A DNA stretch of 64,000 nucleotides, from NCBI GenBank assembly GCA_918807975.1, contig OU964920.1, forward strand, positions 43,739,979-43,803,978, given 5' to 3'. Below the pieces are notes generated by a model. The model saw only the letters and a list, made by a program, of their open reading frames with translations. It made no database searches and was not told the origin of the DNA. Below, one piece after another: positions 10,080-22,200 of this stretch. Position numbers and translations under genes: made by a program. The stretch comes from Aplidium turbinatum (lineage: Eukaryota; Chordata; Ascidiacea; Aplousobranchia; Polyclinidae). How positions within the stretch are numbered: position 1 is the stretch's first letter; every line of letters starts with the position of its first letter.

Positions 10080-10460
10080 ATGTGTGGGGTGAAAACGAGA
10101 AGGGAAAAAAGGACTGAAGAATTGTTGGATATGCTAGAGATGAGAGAGACCATAGACCAACTGGCAAGGGCAAATGGAGTAAGATGGTATGGACATGTGA
10201 TAAGGAGGGAGGAAGGAAGTTTTCTTAGAAAGGCACTAGATCTAAAGGTGGATGGGAAGAGGAAACGCGGTCGTCCAAGAAGAACGTGGAAACAACAAGT
10301 GAAGGATGAATTTAAAAAAGTCGGACTGAAGGAGGAAGATGCAAGGGACAGGGTGAAATGGAGAAAAGGGATTAAAACAATTGCTGCGCGGAAACAATCG
10401 GCCACCCCCACTAGTGGGGAACAAACCGACGATGGATTATGATGATGATGATGATGTATC
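10080..10460 (+). mobile_element. LINE 3' fragment (C-terminal tail)
   Basis: The open frame carries the common LINE C-terminal signature: LARANGVRWYGHVIRREEG, GKRKRGRPRRTWKQQVKDEF, DARDRVKWRKGIKTIAA, and stops at 10442. It ends in an ATG/GAT microsatellite tail (10438-10458). Everything before the last 120 residues is missing. Confidence 0.8.
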
Positions 10461-10464
10461 AATT

Positions 10465-10790
10465 AATGAATTTTCTTGTCACTTTCTAGTAGATTGAGAG
10501 TCCCACTATTTATTTTTTTATAAATGTTGTTTTCTTACTGTGGTTTTCCCAGATAAGGTCACGATTCGACGTGTTATACCACGTGATAATCACATGATAA
10601 ACCTGTCTTCCGAAGTCAGCTACCGCTCCAACATCCTGCAAATGAATAGGAAAGATGCACACAATGAATTAGCAGTTTCCTTTTAATTCTGTTCCAATTC
10701 TCAAGCCTGCATCGGTTTTCACGTTTTTTGCTGCTTCCTTTAGCTTTGCAACGAAAGCGTCCATATCCTAGGAATAATTTTTTAAACCGA
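10465..10790 (-). pseudogene. Duplicated gene-like segment, copy 1
   Basis: On the minus strand an ATG near 10770 opens MDAFVAKLKEAAKNVKTDAG and on to RIGTELKGN. After a short stretch that could be a tiny intron or read-through follows DVGAVADFGRQVYHVIITW and on to YNTSNRDLIWEN. An inverted homologous segment lies at 33300-33620 and looks more decayed. I do not recognise the family. It may be a duplicated exon pair, a small gene or part of a repeat. Confidence 0.3.
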
Positions 10791-11025
10791 TTAAATTATC
10801 TTCAGATCTTTCCATTATTAATTGATTGATGGTGGGAATCTTCCTTCTCGTACTAAAACTGCTTCCTTGAGATCTTAATTCTGGTACTTTCGCATAATTC
10901 TAGACAGTTTTGTTGTGTTTGTTTTTCAGTTGTATTTGTGCGTAGCTCAATGCAGATTGTAATTAATTTCAGTCATTTAGCCTATTATTAAGATTTTACG
11001 AATATCTATAGTTTTGTTTAGAATT

Positions 11026-11617
11026 CAGTTGTTTTCAACCTTTTTTATACCGCCGACCCATTTTAACAACCCAATGCAACTAACGACCCCCTTCCAAAAA
11101 ATTTAATTCGGGCATATGTAATACATTTGCAGACAGTGCACACCGTTTTGGCCTTTTGGCGTTCTCAGTGCAGTAGGTAGGCTACACTGGGTATGGCCAC
11201 GGAGATATATACCTCCGTGTGACGATTACCCATTTGTGGAACCTACGTTCCAAAAATGATACTACTGCCAACCTTGCCAAAGTGCTCAAACTGCAAGCAG
11301 TGAGCTTTGCGCAATGCACAGCAAGGTGACTGCAGTAAAGTACTCAATCGGCATGAGCCAAAAGCGTAATACATTTGTGTATGCGCAATAGCACAAAAAA
11401 TATAGGCCTACAGTAATTAAAAATAATATAAATTATGAATGAAACCACTCTGTTGAAAAAAATACTCATTTATTGAATTGATGCACAAGGCAGCACCAGT
11501 GAGATGTTTTTTTTTCTGCTTAAATCTTTTACTTTTTTTACTGTTCGTCTTCGTGACCCCCAGAGAAAAGGCAAACGACCCACCCGGGGGTCGCAACCCC
11601 CAGGTTGAAAACCATTG
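11026..11617. mobile_element. Non-autonomous hAT element
   Basis: Left end CAGTTGTTTTCAACCTTTTT and right end AGGTTGAAAACCATTG are imperfect inverted repeats; the sub-terminal GGGTCGCAACCCCC is typical of this kind of hAT MITE. No clear target-site duplication survives and no transposase is present. Confidence 0.6.
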
Positions 11618-11629
11618 TTGTAAAGGGTT

Positions 11630-11775
11630 TTGACGCAGGGTCGGTCACCGAGTTTGGTATAGAGTAAAGTTTCAGATTGTTGTTGAAGTGTTGTTGTCTG
11701 CGAATTATTCTATCCTCTATGTGTCGCTGGATGAAGAGCAGTCCTGAAATGCGTCGCTCAAGCGCACTATAAAAC
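11630..11775 (-). repeat. SINE family A fragment
   Basis: Matches the middle of the family (GACGCAGGGTCGG, TTGAAGTGTTGTTG, AATGCGTCGCTCAAGCGCAC). The tRNA-like head is missing. 11776-12384, beyond it, holds nothing I could assign. Confidence 0.6.
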
Positions 11776-12384
11776 CACGTGTTTCATTGCAAGCTGGAGC
11801 TTCATAGCTCCACCTAGAGGTCAAAATGATACATACGAAGTGATACATACAACGCAGTGTTAGTTGTAAGTGTGTTAGTCGTCGGATATTATAAGGGAAT
11901 CAGCATCGAAACTTGACTTGTCCTACTGCAATGCCTGAAGCTGATGGTTGAATTACACTTAGCACATATTGTGATTGAAATTCACTACAGAAGTGTGCAG
12001 TAATAAGATCTTGACCAGATCTTACTGTTTTTCAACGGAATAATTCGGCATAACTTTTTTAAATTTTGAACACAAAAACGAAAGTTTTAATTATGCTCAC
12101 AGCAACATTTCCAAACCTGGAAAATGTTTTGAACCATGGCGTTTGCGTATATTACTGCGTAAAGTGTAGCCTACATGGTTTTGCCTAGCAAATTCCATGC
12201 TTTCAATGTTTTGTAAACATCTTTTATCATTTTGTAATAAAACATTTTTAATAAAATTTTAGAAATAAAAATATTTCGGATTTGTTTTGGATCCGGATCT
12301 GGGATATCTAAAAGTTGCTGCATCCGTCTGGAATTGTCAGGATTAAGCTTTTAAAGAAGTCTTCAATGAATATTACTGGTTTGG

Positions 12385-12662
12385 TTTTGAATCTTTATCC
12401 TCGGACTGGCAAAGCCTTGATTGGGTATTCCTGATAGTTTTGCATACTTGGGGAGCCTCTTAACGCAGGGCCGGATACCGAGACTGACAGAGTAAAGTTT
12501 TCGATTGTTAAAGTGCTGTTGCCGGGAAATTATTCCATCCATTAAACGCCGCTGAACGGAGAGCAGTCCTTGTAATGCGTTGCTCATTATGCTCAAGCGC
12601 ACACCCCGAGAGTCGAACCAGGGCCACGTGATCTTGAGGCCGGCGCGTAACCACTGAGCTCA
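12385..12662 (-). repeat. tRNA-derived SINE, family A
   Basis: One of the fuller copies. Plus-strand order is the 3' body (TTTATCCTCGGACTGGCAAA), GACGCAGGG-like centre, AATGCGTTGCTCA, then the reversed B box (GAGAGTCGAACCAGGGCC) and A box (GCGCGTAACCACTGAGCT). 12663-13004 after it shows no gene. Confidence 0.72.
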
Positions 12663-13004
12663 CTGTGAACTAAAATCTCGCTTATTGGTACACGCAGTTA
12701 GTTAAAAGTAACTTTGATTTCTTTTACTTGCCTATTTGATATTAAATGCTGGACTATTCAAGATAACTGCAAATCGAAAGTCTTTAAACCTGCAACCAAA
12801 CCTTGTCTAATTGATTATGCAAAATAGCCTTGCGACCAGTGGCGTATCCAAAAAATTAGGAGGTTCTACACAGTTTGGTTTAAGGTAAACATTGCAAGAA
12901 TCAAAAGAACATAGGCATAGTGGCTCAGCTTAAGTTAGAGCCCTAACGAATTTAATGTGAAATTGTGACACACCTTGGTCGTTTTAGCTGAAAGAAGCGC
13001 TCAT

Positions 13005-13236
13005 GACCAACTGTTCAAAAAGATCTGAGATCGATTCCAGGTCGGGTCAAACCGAAGACTTTAAAAACGATGCCGATTGTGTTCTATCCTCCATAGCGCA
13101 GTGAGAATGAGTCGGGTGATAAATTGATAACATCGTAACCCTGATATTAATTAAAAATGAGCCCTGTTGCTAAAAGACCTTAGCTGTTGTAGAGCGACAA
13201 TGAATAAAACCATAACATTATTATTATTATTAACTG
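13005..13236 (+). repeat. tRNA-derived SINE, family C
   Basis: B-box-like GAGATCGATTCCAGGTCGGG near 13027, body through CCATAGCGCAGTGAGAATGA, and a tail AGCGACAATGAATAAAACCA followed by an ATT microsatellite. Related pieces: 55-140, 5803-5860, and in reverse 62640-62870. It sits just downstream of FUT-B. Confidence 0.55.
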
Positions 13237-13261
13237 TTCAAAATCCGTTACAACCTGTAAT

Positions 13262-16200
13262 CTAGTATTGTTGTTTGGCCAAACATTCTTTGTTCTCTGT
13301 TGTGTAAAACCATCTTTGTAACGACGATACAATTCTTGGATGACTGGGATACCCAAATAAAGGGATGTTTTCTTGGTTAGTGATATGTTTCGGTTTGTAT
13401 ATATCATCCACATTGATACCATGTAGAATGCGACATAAATTGCATAAACCTTTAGTTCTGTTATGTTGAGGCATGTCCTCGAATGACATCGTTCTCCATT
13501 TGAAATATTCTTTGTATGCAGTGATATTTTTATAAAGATAATTTAAATATTTCACTAAATCTGCTGGAGACTTAAAATCTTCAACATATATACAAGAGCC
13601 TGGTGGAACGGTGGCTTCGTAATCTGACTTGGGGGCCCCCATGACAACAGGGACCGTTCCCATTTTTAAAGCATTGTTAAATACTTTTTCAGTGATGTAA
13701 TCTTTGCAGCCGAGACTGTTTTCAAAAGCAAAGTAAAACATGTACATTTTGGCTATTTCCATAGTTGAAATCCTGCCACGCTCCGGGAAACACCCCCCGA
13801 ACCGGTCCAAGGAAAGGCCAGCTGCCAGAAGTTGATCAGTGTATGCCATTCGCTTTTTGGCCCCAATGGTGTGTTCACAATTTGAAACAACCCAAAGGGC
13901 TAATTTGCGTTTATTTGAAATTGTATCACTGATGTCTTTCTCTACGTCACCGGATGATGATTTCCGAAACTCTTTCCAAAGGCTTCCCGTCCGTGTGTAT
14001 CCAAAATAGACGTCAGAATCTCTCCTAATGAAATATGAAAAAAGGATAATAGATCTATCGAAGAAGACGCTGAACCAAAACAATCAAGTGCTTTTGACTT
14101 AAACAAACTCCAAGAGAATTATTAAGACCAAAACAAACAAGTTGGACATAAATTTAAATTTTGATTTGACGCGTCAAAGTTTCAACCAGACGAAATCAAA
14201 ACTTCAAAGTAGAAGTTTTTCTCGACCTGATCTAACTACAGTTTGATCCGGGATGTATAATTTTGTGCCAGGAACTTACAGTGATGAATTCTTGAGTTTT
14301 AAAATTGTACTTGCCCAGTACGAAGAAAATTTTTTGGTGTTTTTTTGATAAGTATCCAGCACATAGCCTGCTTGGTTTGCAGTTTGCGCAACAACTTTGC
14401 GATCACTATGCGTACGGTCGTTGGTGCGATGTTCGAAAGGACGCCGGTTCGACACCGCTCCACAGCATTTGGCAACATCTTTGAGAGGACACTTAATAAA
14501 ATGCCTGAAGGTGGACACAAAAGTTGGTTTCTTTGCTTTCTCTTCCACATTATTTTTCTTATCTAAGTTTTCAGCCACCCAGCGTGAGCTTGGATAAGAC
14601 AAAGGGATGAAAAATTTTGTTTGCACAAAAATGCGTCGATTTTATTGGATGTATAAAAATTCATTCCATTTACCGGAAAATAAAATAAATGATTTGATAT
14701 GAAAACCATTGTGCTGAAGCTTGCGTTGCTTATATCAGTCAGCTGATTGAATTATCTAGATTCCAGAGTCTAGTCTAAAGGGGTCCGTAAATACTTTTTG
14801 GTGCGACCCAAAAAGCAATCGTTCGAAGTCTTCGCGACCCAAACGTTTCGGAAGCATATAATTTTGCGCAGAACACTTTGCAAATTAATATCAATTCCAA
14901 TACGGTCGTCCCCACTTATTAAGGCCACATCGGGACCGGACGATTTTGGCTGCGGAAGACAATTTTCTACCACTCCTATACCTTCAGTAATTCCGGAATA
15001 GACCCAATTGGGCTTAATAAGCGGGTGGACCTATTAACCGTGCGCTTCGTCGTCGTGCAAGCCTCTGGGGCCGAGGGTCTACTCTATCCTTTTACCAGCC
15101 CAGACTCAAGATGTTCCCGGACTACACTGGAAGGCTATAATATAGAGAGCAGCCAGTATTTAGTTTCATCATCCATGACACGCAGACCTTCCACTCCGTT
15201 AGGTGGCTTGAAGATAGTACAGTTATTGATGATGTGGTCTGCAGTCTGTTCCTTGGCACCACATTCACAGGAGGAGGAAGAGGCCGATTCCCCAATGGCG
15301 CATGGTTGACCGGAAAAGCCCGACGCCCGTACGAAGACGGTTGAGGCGCACCCATGCCTGTCTTTGTAGTGTCAGGCCGATGGGGCATGTGTCGGCGTTG
15401 GGGATGAACGAATGAAGTCCGGTGGTACTTGACTTCCTTTCAGAATTCCATTTATAGTCCGCCCAAGTAGCCGCAGAGATGAAGTTCATCTGCTGCGTTG
15501 ATCAGAAGTTGAGCGACTGGCACGAATGGTTGTCTTGACTTCAGTCGACTGGGGTGCTGGTTTTGGGAAGCAGAGATATTGTGGTGGAGAAGATGATTAG
15601 GCTTTAGTGCCCGTCGGCTAAGAAACAGAGTGGCTTGTTCGTGACGAAGCTCAGAAAGTTGGATGCCAGCGAGAATGGCAAAATTATCCAATGATGTGGG
15701 ACGCATGCATCCGGTAACTGTGCGCAGGGTGCTGTTTATGGCAGTGTCGATGTTGTGGCAGTGTGCACTGCAGCACCAAACAGGTGCACAGTACTCTGCC
15801 GAAGAGTAGACAAGGGCTAAGGCTGCTATACGCAAAGTGTCAGCCCTCGCCCTCCAGCTGTGGCCTGCCAGGCGCTTGAGTAGTGCAGCGTGGGATGTCA
15901 TTTTCTTGCACAGTGACACCAAATGGTGGCGGTATGTGTACGATCTGTCTAATGTCACCCCAAGATATTCTGTTTCGGGGCTGAAGGTCAGAGGTTTTCC
16001 ATTGTTCTGAACATGTAGCTCACGATCAACTTCCCGACTGTAGGCTATAGGTGGAAAGCTGCCGCCAAAGTTTTGTTTTCGCTAAGTTTCAGTCGCCAGT
16101 TCTGGAGATAGCCTAAGCTGAGAGAGTTTTCATGCCCTGGCTCAAGCTGTCTTCCAGGCTATATATATAACCGTGGGCTTAACTACTGTACTACAATCGA

Positions 16201-19200
16201 AAGTATAAATTTTCTTGTAGCCTACCAAATTGTACGAAACTCAGCACATCAAAGACTATGATTGTATTTATTTTTGCCATACAAGTTATATTTATGGTAA
16301 TTTTAAACCGTTTTGCGACCCACTGTGAATGGTCTCGCAACCCAAATTTGGGTCGCGACCCAGTATTTGCGGACCCCTGGTCTAGACGAACCTGTGAGTC
16401 ATGGTAAGATTGAAGAGGCCGTCAAATTCTGCCAAAGTTAACCCTCGAAAATACAACAAAGCAGGTGGCGCTTCCATTGTCCACCAAACAAAGAGTTGAT
16501 CGTTTCTGAAAATAAAAAGTATTTAAATTCAGAAACAATTTGAAAACTAACTCTGCAACCGAGTTACATTGTAATGACACTGGGAAACAAAATTTTGTTG
16601 CACTGTTGGCCTACCTAAATTGATGGTAAAAGGCAAAGGTGAGTCTCATACTTGATCCAAGCATCGGGGGATGAGAAGATAAGGCTCTCATTATACAAGC
16701 CTTTGGCACTAACGAGAGTAGGGTGGCCAGTTACTTTCTTTCGGTCACCTTTACTTCAGAAACTACGCCCACCCAATTTATTACACCCTGGGTAGAGGTG
16801 AGCGGTGTTTGGTTGACAAGCTAAAGCCGGGAGTCGAACCAGGATTGTATGATTGCTGCGCCATTTACACCGCTTCGCCGTTGATGATGGTGTTGAATTC
16901 AAATACAGTACACAATTGTTTTTGATTCTTGAAGCTAAATATTTATTACAGTTCAATCAATTCCTTTTCGAAAATTTTATAGTCTTAACGCAAAATGATA
17001 GGGTTTATACTGTAGGTTATTATATAATAGTCATAACTTACATTATTTAACAGGGATCTCATAATCAAATTGCACTTAGGGACGCTTAAAGTATTTAGCG
17101 TTTTATGCGTAAATAAAGTAAAGCAAATTATAAACAAATAAAGACTACTATTATATTCAAAACAAACATATAACAGCATAGTCACTTTTAGCCAAACATA
17201 GCCAAAATAACCAGTTTTGGTGACCTTGAAGATGAAGCTCTATTTCAAGATCACTTTTTGTGTACTTGAAAAAATGCAGTCTTTGATCAATGAGGTTGCA
17301 AAAAAAATTGTTTGTAAGCAACCTGGTTAAAGATAATTGGTATTTTCAACTTTTGCTTTTAACTGCTAAAGCGCCGGCCTCAGAATTGGAGTAAGATATA
17401 GTGACTGTTGATCAATCGTTGCCGTATAGTTTGATTGGGATAGCATGTAGTTATATCTTCATCATGGGTTTTCAGACTATGTCGTTCGGATAGAGGTAAA
17501 GAAAAATGATTGAATAGATTTGCGTGGCTGCCTTTTTACATTCACTAGAATTCTAATTATTTTTTGTGAAGCAAGTAAAACGTCTCGGAGTTACGTCAAA
17601 CTAAAGATAGACTAGCAGCCCTGCTATGCAAACCTCACGTGATTGGATGCCTGAGGATGGATGGGAAGATATTTCGTTGGAGTGTGACAGAGGCATTCAC
17701 TCACTAGCAACAAGAGGTCGCTAATTGTGTTGTCAATGAGGAGAATATGTACAATTCGACTTCATACTTAGGGCCGTTGAGAAGATATTTTAGGCCCGGT
17801 ACCTATGAACTCCTTAGGCCCCGAATCAAAACATTTTGTGAAAACAACGCACTGTATCCAAATAATTCGCTGTGGTTTCTTCATGCTTCCGGCCCCTTGT
17901 AAAGGTTTTGGACCCCTAAAATTATCCCGGGTTCGGTTCGGCCCCTTGTAAAGGTTTTGGACCCCTAAAATTATCCTGGGTTTGGCTCCAAAAGCACCCC
18001 CTGGACTTCTTTCATCAAAGCATTGCAGCCACACAAGTGCACAACGCTCAGCAATGAGATAAACAAGTGCAAGGGTTGCTGTACACAGGGGTTGCTGTGC
18101 GCAGGTTTGCGTCGTTTGATCTTGACAGTGTGCAGTTGTTTATGTCTTGTACAGTAAATCCAAGTGTTGACAAAACTACGCAACTACTGTATAGCTGTCT
18201 TACATGGAGACGATATTGGTTGACTTGGCCTAAAAGGGAAGGGTTTCGCAGTCAGCTATTCGATTAACTAGTCACAGACTGAAAATATTTTCACATTACT
18301 AAAAAATATATTTTGCGCTTGATGTATTCAGATCTTAAATAATTCTTGGTCTGGTTGATGCTGCGCTAAGTCGCATAACATGACCAAAGTCGTTTAGAGT
18401 CGCTTCTTTAGCATCGCCACTGTAAACTGTTGAAACGTCTAAGAATGATTCAAAAAAAGCAAGCGTAAACAAATTTGAGTCATTTTGTATCAGACGTGGA
18501 TACAACAGTGTGTGATGTACATGGATATGGATACATCAGTGTATGCACCTTCCAATTCAATTCTAGCTTTATTTTTTGATTTTATCTAATGTTTAATACT
18601 CTTCATCAGAACAACGGTACCGGTATGGCTCTAATTTGAGAAGTTATCTGGCAGGATGGTTTCAATAAATGAGTATCCCTACTTTTCCATCAATAATATA
18701 TATTCTTTTTTTTTAATGTTTATTTTACTTTAACATTAATAAGCAGGAATTGTAAAAATAGAAATAAGACTATCTGTTGTTAACTTGTTATATTTAATTG
18801 GGTAGGCTACTAATTTCGTAAAGCAGACTACAATGATCGTAAACACACTAACCTATGTGCTGGCAAAGATGAAGCTTTTAAGTCATGATAGCTGAAGACC
18901 ACAGCCTTGGTTGCAGTGTCATTTAACTGAAAAACAAAAAATATAACATTGAAACACCTCAACAAGGGCCTTGTTAGGCTACCGTTGTTATTATCATTAT
19001 ATTTCTCTTCGTTTTGCTTCAAAGAATCCTGGTCTTCATCTCGAAACATCAAAGTCGACCAGTTGTTTAGTAACTCCTCCATTTCTCGCTATCGTTAGCA
19101 TCTTTAATTTTCAAGTTTATTTTCGTCATGTCATCTTTCACGTTGTCGTCCCATGCTTTTTTTGGTTTTCCTTTTCTCGTTTTTACTGTCACTTCCTTAT

Positions 19201-22200
19201 TCCAAACTAGCTTTGTCAAATTGTTCTCATCCATATGTTCACGATGTCCACGTAAATGCTCTTAAATATCCTCAATATCCGCCCACTTTCTCGGAACATC
19301 CTTTCTAATTTTGTCGAGAAATAAGTTGCCATACATCATTCGAACCATCCTCATTTCTGTCTTTTGCACTCGCTTGATATTGTTTTGCTTTATCGCCAGT
19401 GTTCTTCTACTTCTATATTTATAGAAATGTATTATTAATTTATTATTGTTTATTTGCATCAGACAAGAATGTCCATATTGGAATGAAAAAAAAAAAGATA
19501 AAAAATACACAAAAATAAAAAGCATACAGCTGTACACAACAATAGCGGCGCAAAAGTAGCCAGAAGACATTTCAGCACAATCACAGGTAGTTAGAATATA
19601 TTGCGATCGGCTCAGTAAAACTTGACAGAATCTTCTTAATTAAAAATTGAAAGCAATGAGCAAAGCACAAAGAAAACTGGTCATATGGATGGCACGCTGA
19701 GCATGTCATTGTCAGGCCCGGATTTAGGGGGAGGCAGAGGGGGCAGTTGCCCAGGGCCCCCCGACTTTTGAAGGGCCCTCTTATGTGAAAAAAATATGAT
19801 TTTGTGTTATTTTTTTCCTTTTGGTCTTTAAAGTTTCTGCAAAATGCTGTGCAGTACTGGACTGATGCTACTGTAGACGTAGGCTAGAGATGGTTTTTCG
19901 TGCCGTAGGCTTGAAAATTTTTTTGCACGGGGGCCCCCCGATCTAAAAGTGCCCCGGGCCCCCCATCAGCTAAATCCGGCCCTGGTCATTGTAGTGTTTA
20001 AAATATTTCGATTTGAACAAAATGTCAGAGGACATTAAAGCTGCAAGATTTGTAACAAGTTTGTATAAAGGCAAAGTTGTACAAATTCAATGTATTTGTA
20101 TCATAATTATTTTTATTATTAACTTCATTTATTAAAAGCCTTATGCAGCTTACACAAATTAACTTTCATAAGCGCTGTTTGAAATAAAACAATAAGGAAG
20201 TACAGTGCAAAGAAATAGTCAAACGAAAATGCTGTAGGCTATTACATCTCATTAAAAGCATTACTTTAATCAGCAAATCAGTCCGTTTGCCATTGATTTA
20301 ACGTTTGCAAATGCAATACAAACAACTGATTTGCTGACTGGGTACTTCTACTTCAACATATTACCTTCATTCTGTCATAGCTAATGGAACAATTTCCACA
20401 GCTTCGTGCACTAACTATAAGAGAACGAGGGTCTACTTTCCTTGTTTCCAACGGATTCCATATTATGATATGGTACTTCTAGAAGCAAACATTCCTAGTT
20501 ATGACGCCATAGACACTTTCAAGTGTCTATTTCAGTTTTGAATTAAATACATTTTTGTTATAACCAGTGGTTAAAAGTTTAGAAACGCGGAGAGGGAAGT
20601 AATCTTCTTGTCTACTTGCTATGTCATTAAGTGTCTTGCTAAATACACATCGGCGGGGTTTTCATTCGTGTTGTGCCAACGTCATTTTGAACATAATATC
20701 CACGCAGTGACCATTTGGCTATGTAGTTGAAGGAACATTGGAGTCAGAATGAAAGAAACTTAATAAAAAGATAAAAACTCATCTCTTACTTCTTTTTGCG
20801 GTTACCCATCACACTTTTAAAACCTCAACCACTGAAACAGTCATTAACTTCTTCAGTAAAGTCTGAGGTTGCAATTTGGGTGCTTGTAGCCTACTTATCG
20901 TAGATTCAAAACAACTAGTGATATGCAATTATACGTTAATAAATTGTCTTCAATTTTTCCTATATAATTTATATAGGCTCGGTTTCTTAACAGATAGAGT
21001 GCTTGCATCAGAGTTGGTAGACATCGGTTCGACACCACGTCGACTCATCAGTTCAAGTCAGTCGGTTTTTATTTCTCACCATCACAACGAAGAATAGTAT
21101 ATGCCAAACATAGCAGAGGTCTCGAAAAAGAGTCATACTAACTTCTATCCACTGCACATCGGTGCTCGTTGGATTAAACTTCTCTCTTCTTCAGTAAATA
21201 TATTCCCACCTGTGTTTTTTTTTACATTGATTAATTGAGCCTCTGCTCCAGATTTTTCTTTCAATTTTGTCCCTTACGAAACCTAAATTTCTCTTAAATG
21301 CTCAGCTTTTCTTTCTTGTAGGAGATCCCAAGTTTATCCGGTATGCCTACAGGCAGACCGGGTATATGAGTTAAACGTAACTGTGCTGCGGTTGCGTTGA
21401 AGAGATGTGGCCGCTGCCCGGCGGTCAATTACCGTCGCTTCCAGCTTACACACGCGACGGCCGCCCAGCCCGTCTCAGGCCCACTTTTGCGCTACGCAAG
21501 AGTGGGCCTCTGGTCCGCCCCTCTACTCTAAATCTGTGAACGGGTCATGTAGAGTTTTCGATCCCCATTCTTCTTTCACTGGTACCTCGACTCCTCAGCC
21601 TGGGACCTCTTCCCAGGGTGCATTGCCACACCAAAATCATTAAAGTATTCTCGATTAATATAACTTGCATTATAACAATAAAGAGAAAACTAAATAGACT
21701 CCGGCTTTTTCAATCTGACCCTAAATTTAGGTCAATAACGCACATACTCGGTTAAGCTGTTGAGTTAAAATGTTGCAAGCGAACTGTATTGTTGAAGTAT
21801 TTGTACAGTATGTTGCAGTGACGTTCGGTGGCTTAAACCGTTGGGAAAGCAACTTGTAAATATGCTGCAGCAAGGTAGTAGGCCTAGGCACGAAGGGCGT
21901 AACCGTCGGGCGAAGCCCGAAGGCGTGTTGCCGAAGGCAACACTTCCAGAGGGGGGTCTGGGGGCCTCCCCCAGAAATTTTTGAAAAACACTTCCAATTT
22001 GGTGCGTTCTGAGAGCATTTTCAAAACAAATCAAACATAAAAATCTGTCAAATTGTGCTTCGCCTATGTCGTGATCATACATCCATTTAATGTTTAGAAG
22101 TCATGAACAATCTTAATTTTAACGTTGCAGGACCAAAATCCAGTGTTAGACATGGAATAATAGTTGTCTAAATATTTAATTCGTCATGAATGTTCATTCT

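Noticed and set aside
9944-10462. Minus-strand 172-codon frame beginning MIHHHHHH
   Set aside because: Antisense of the LINE C end and its ATG microsatellite tail.
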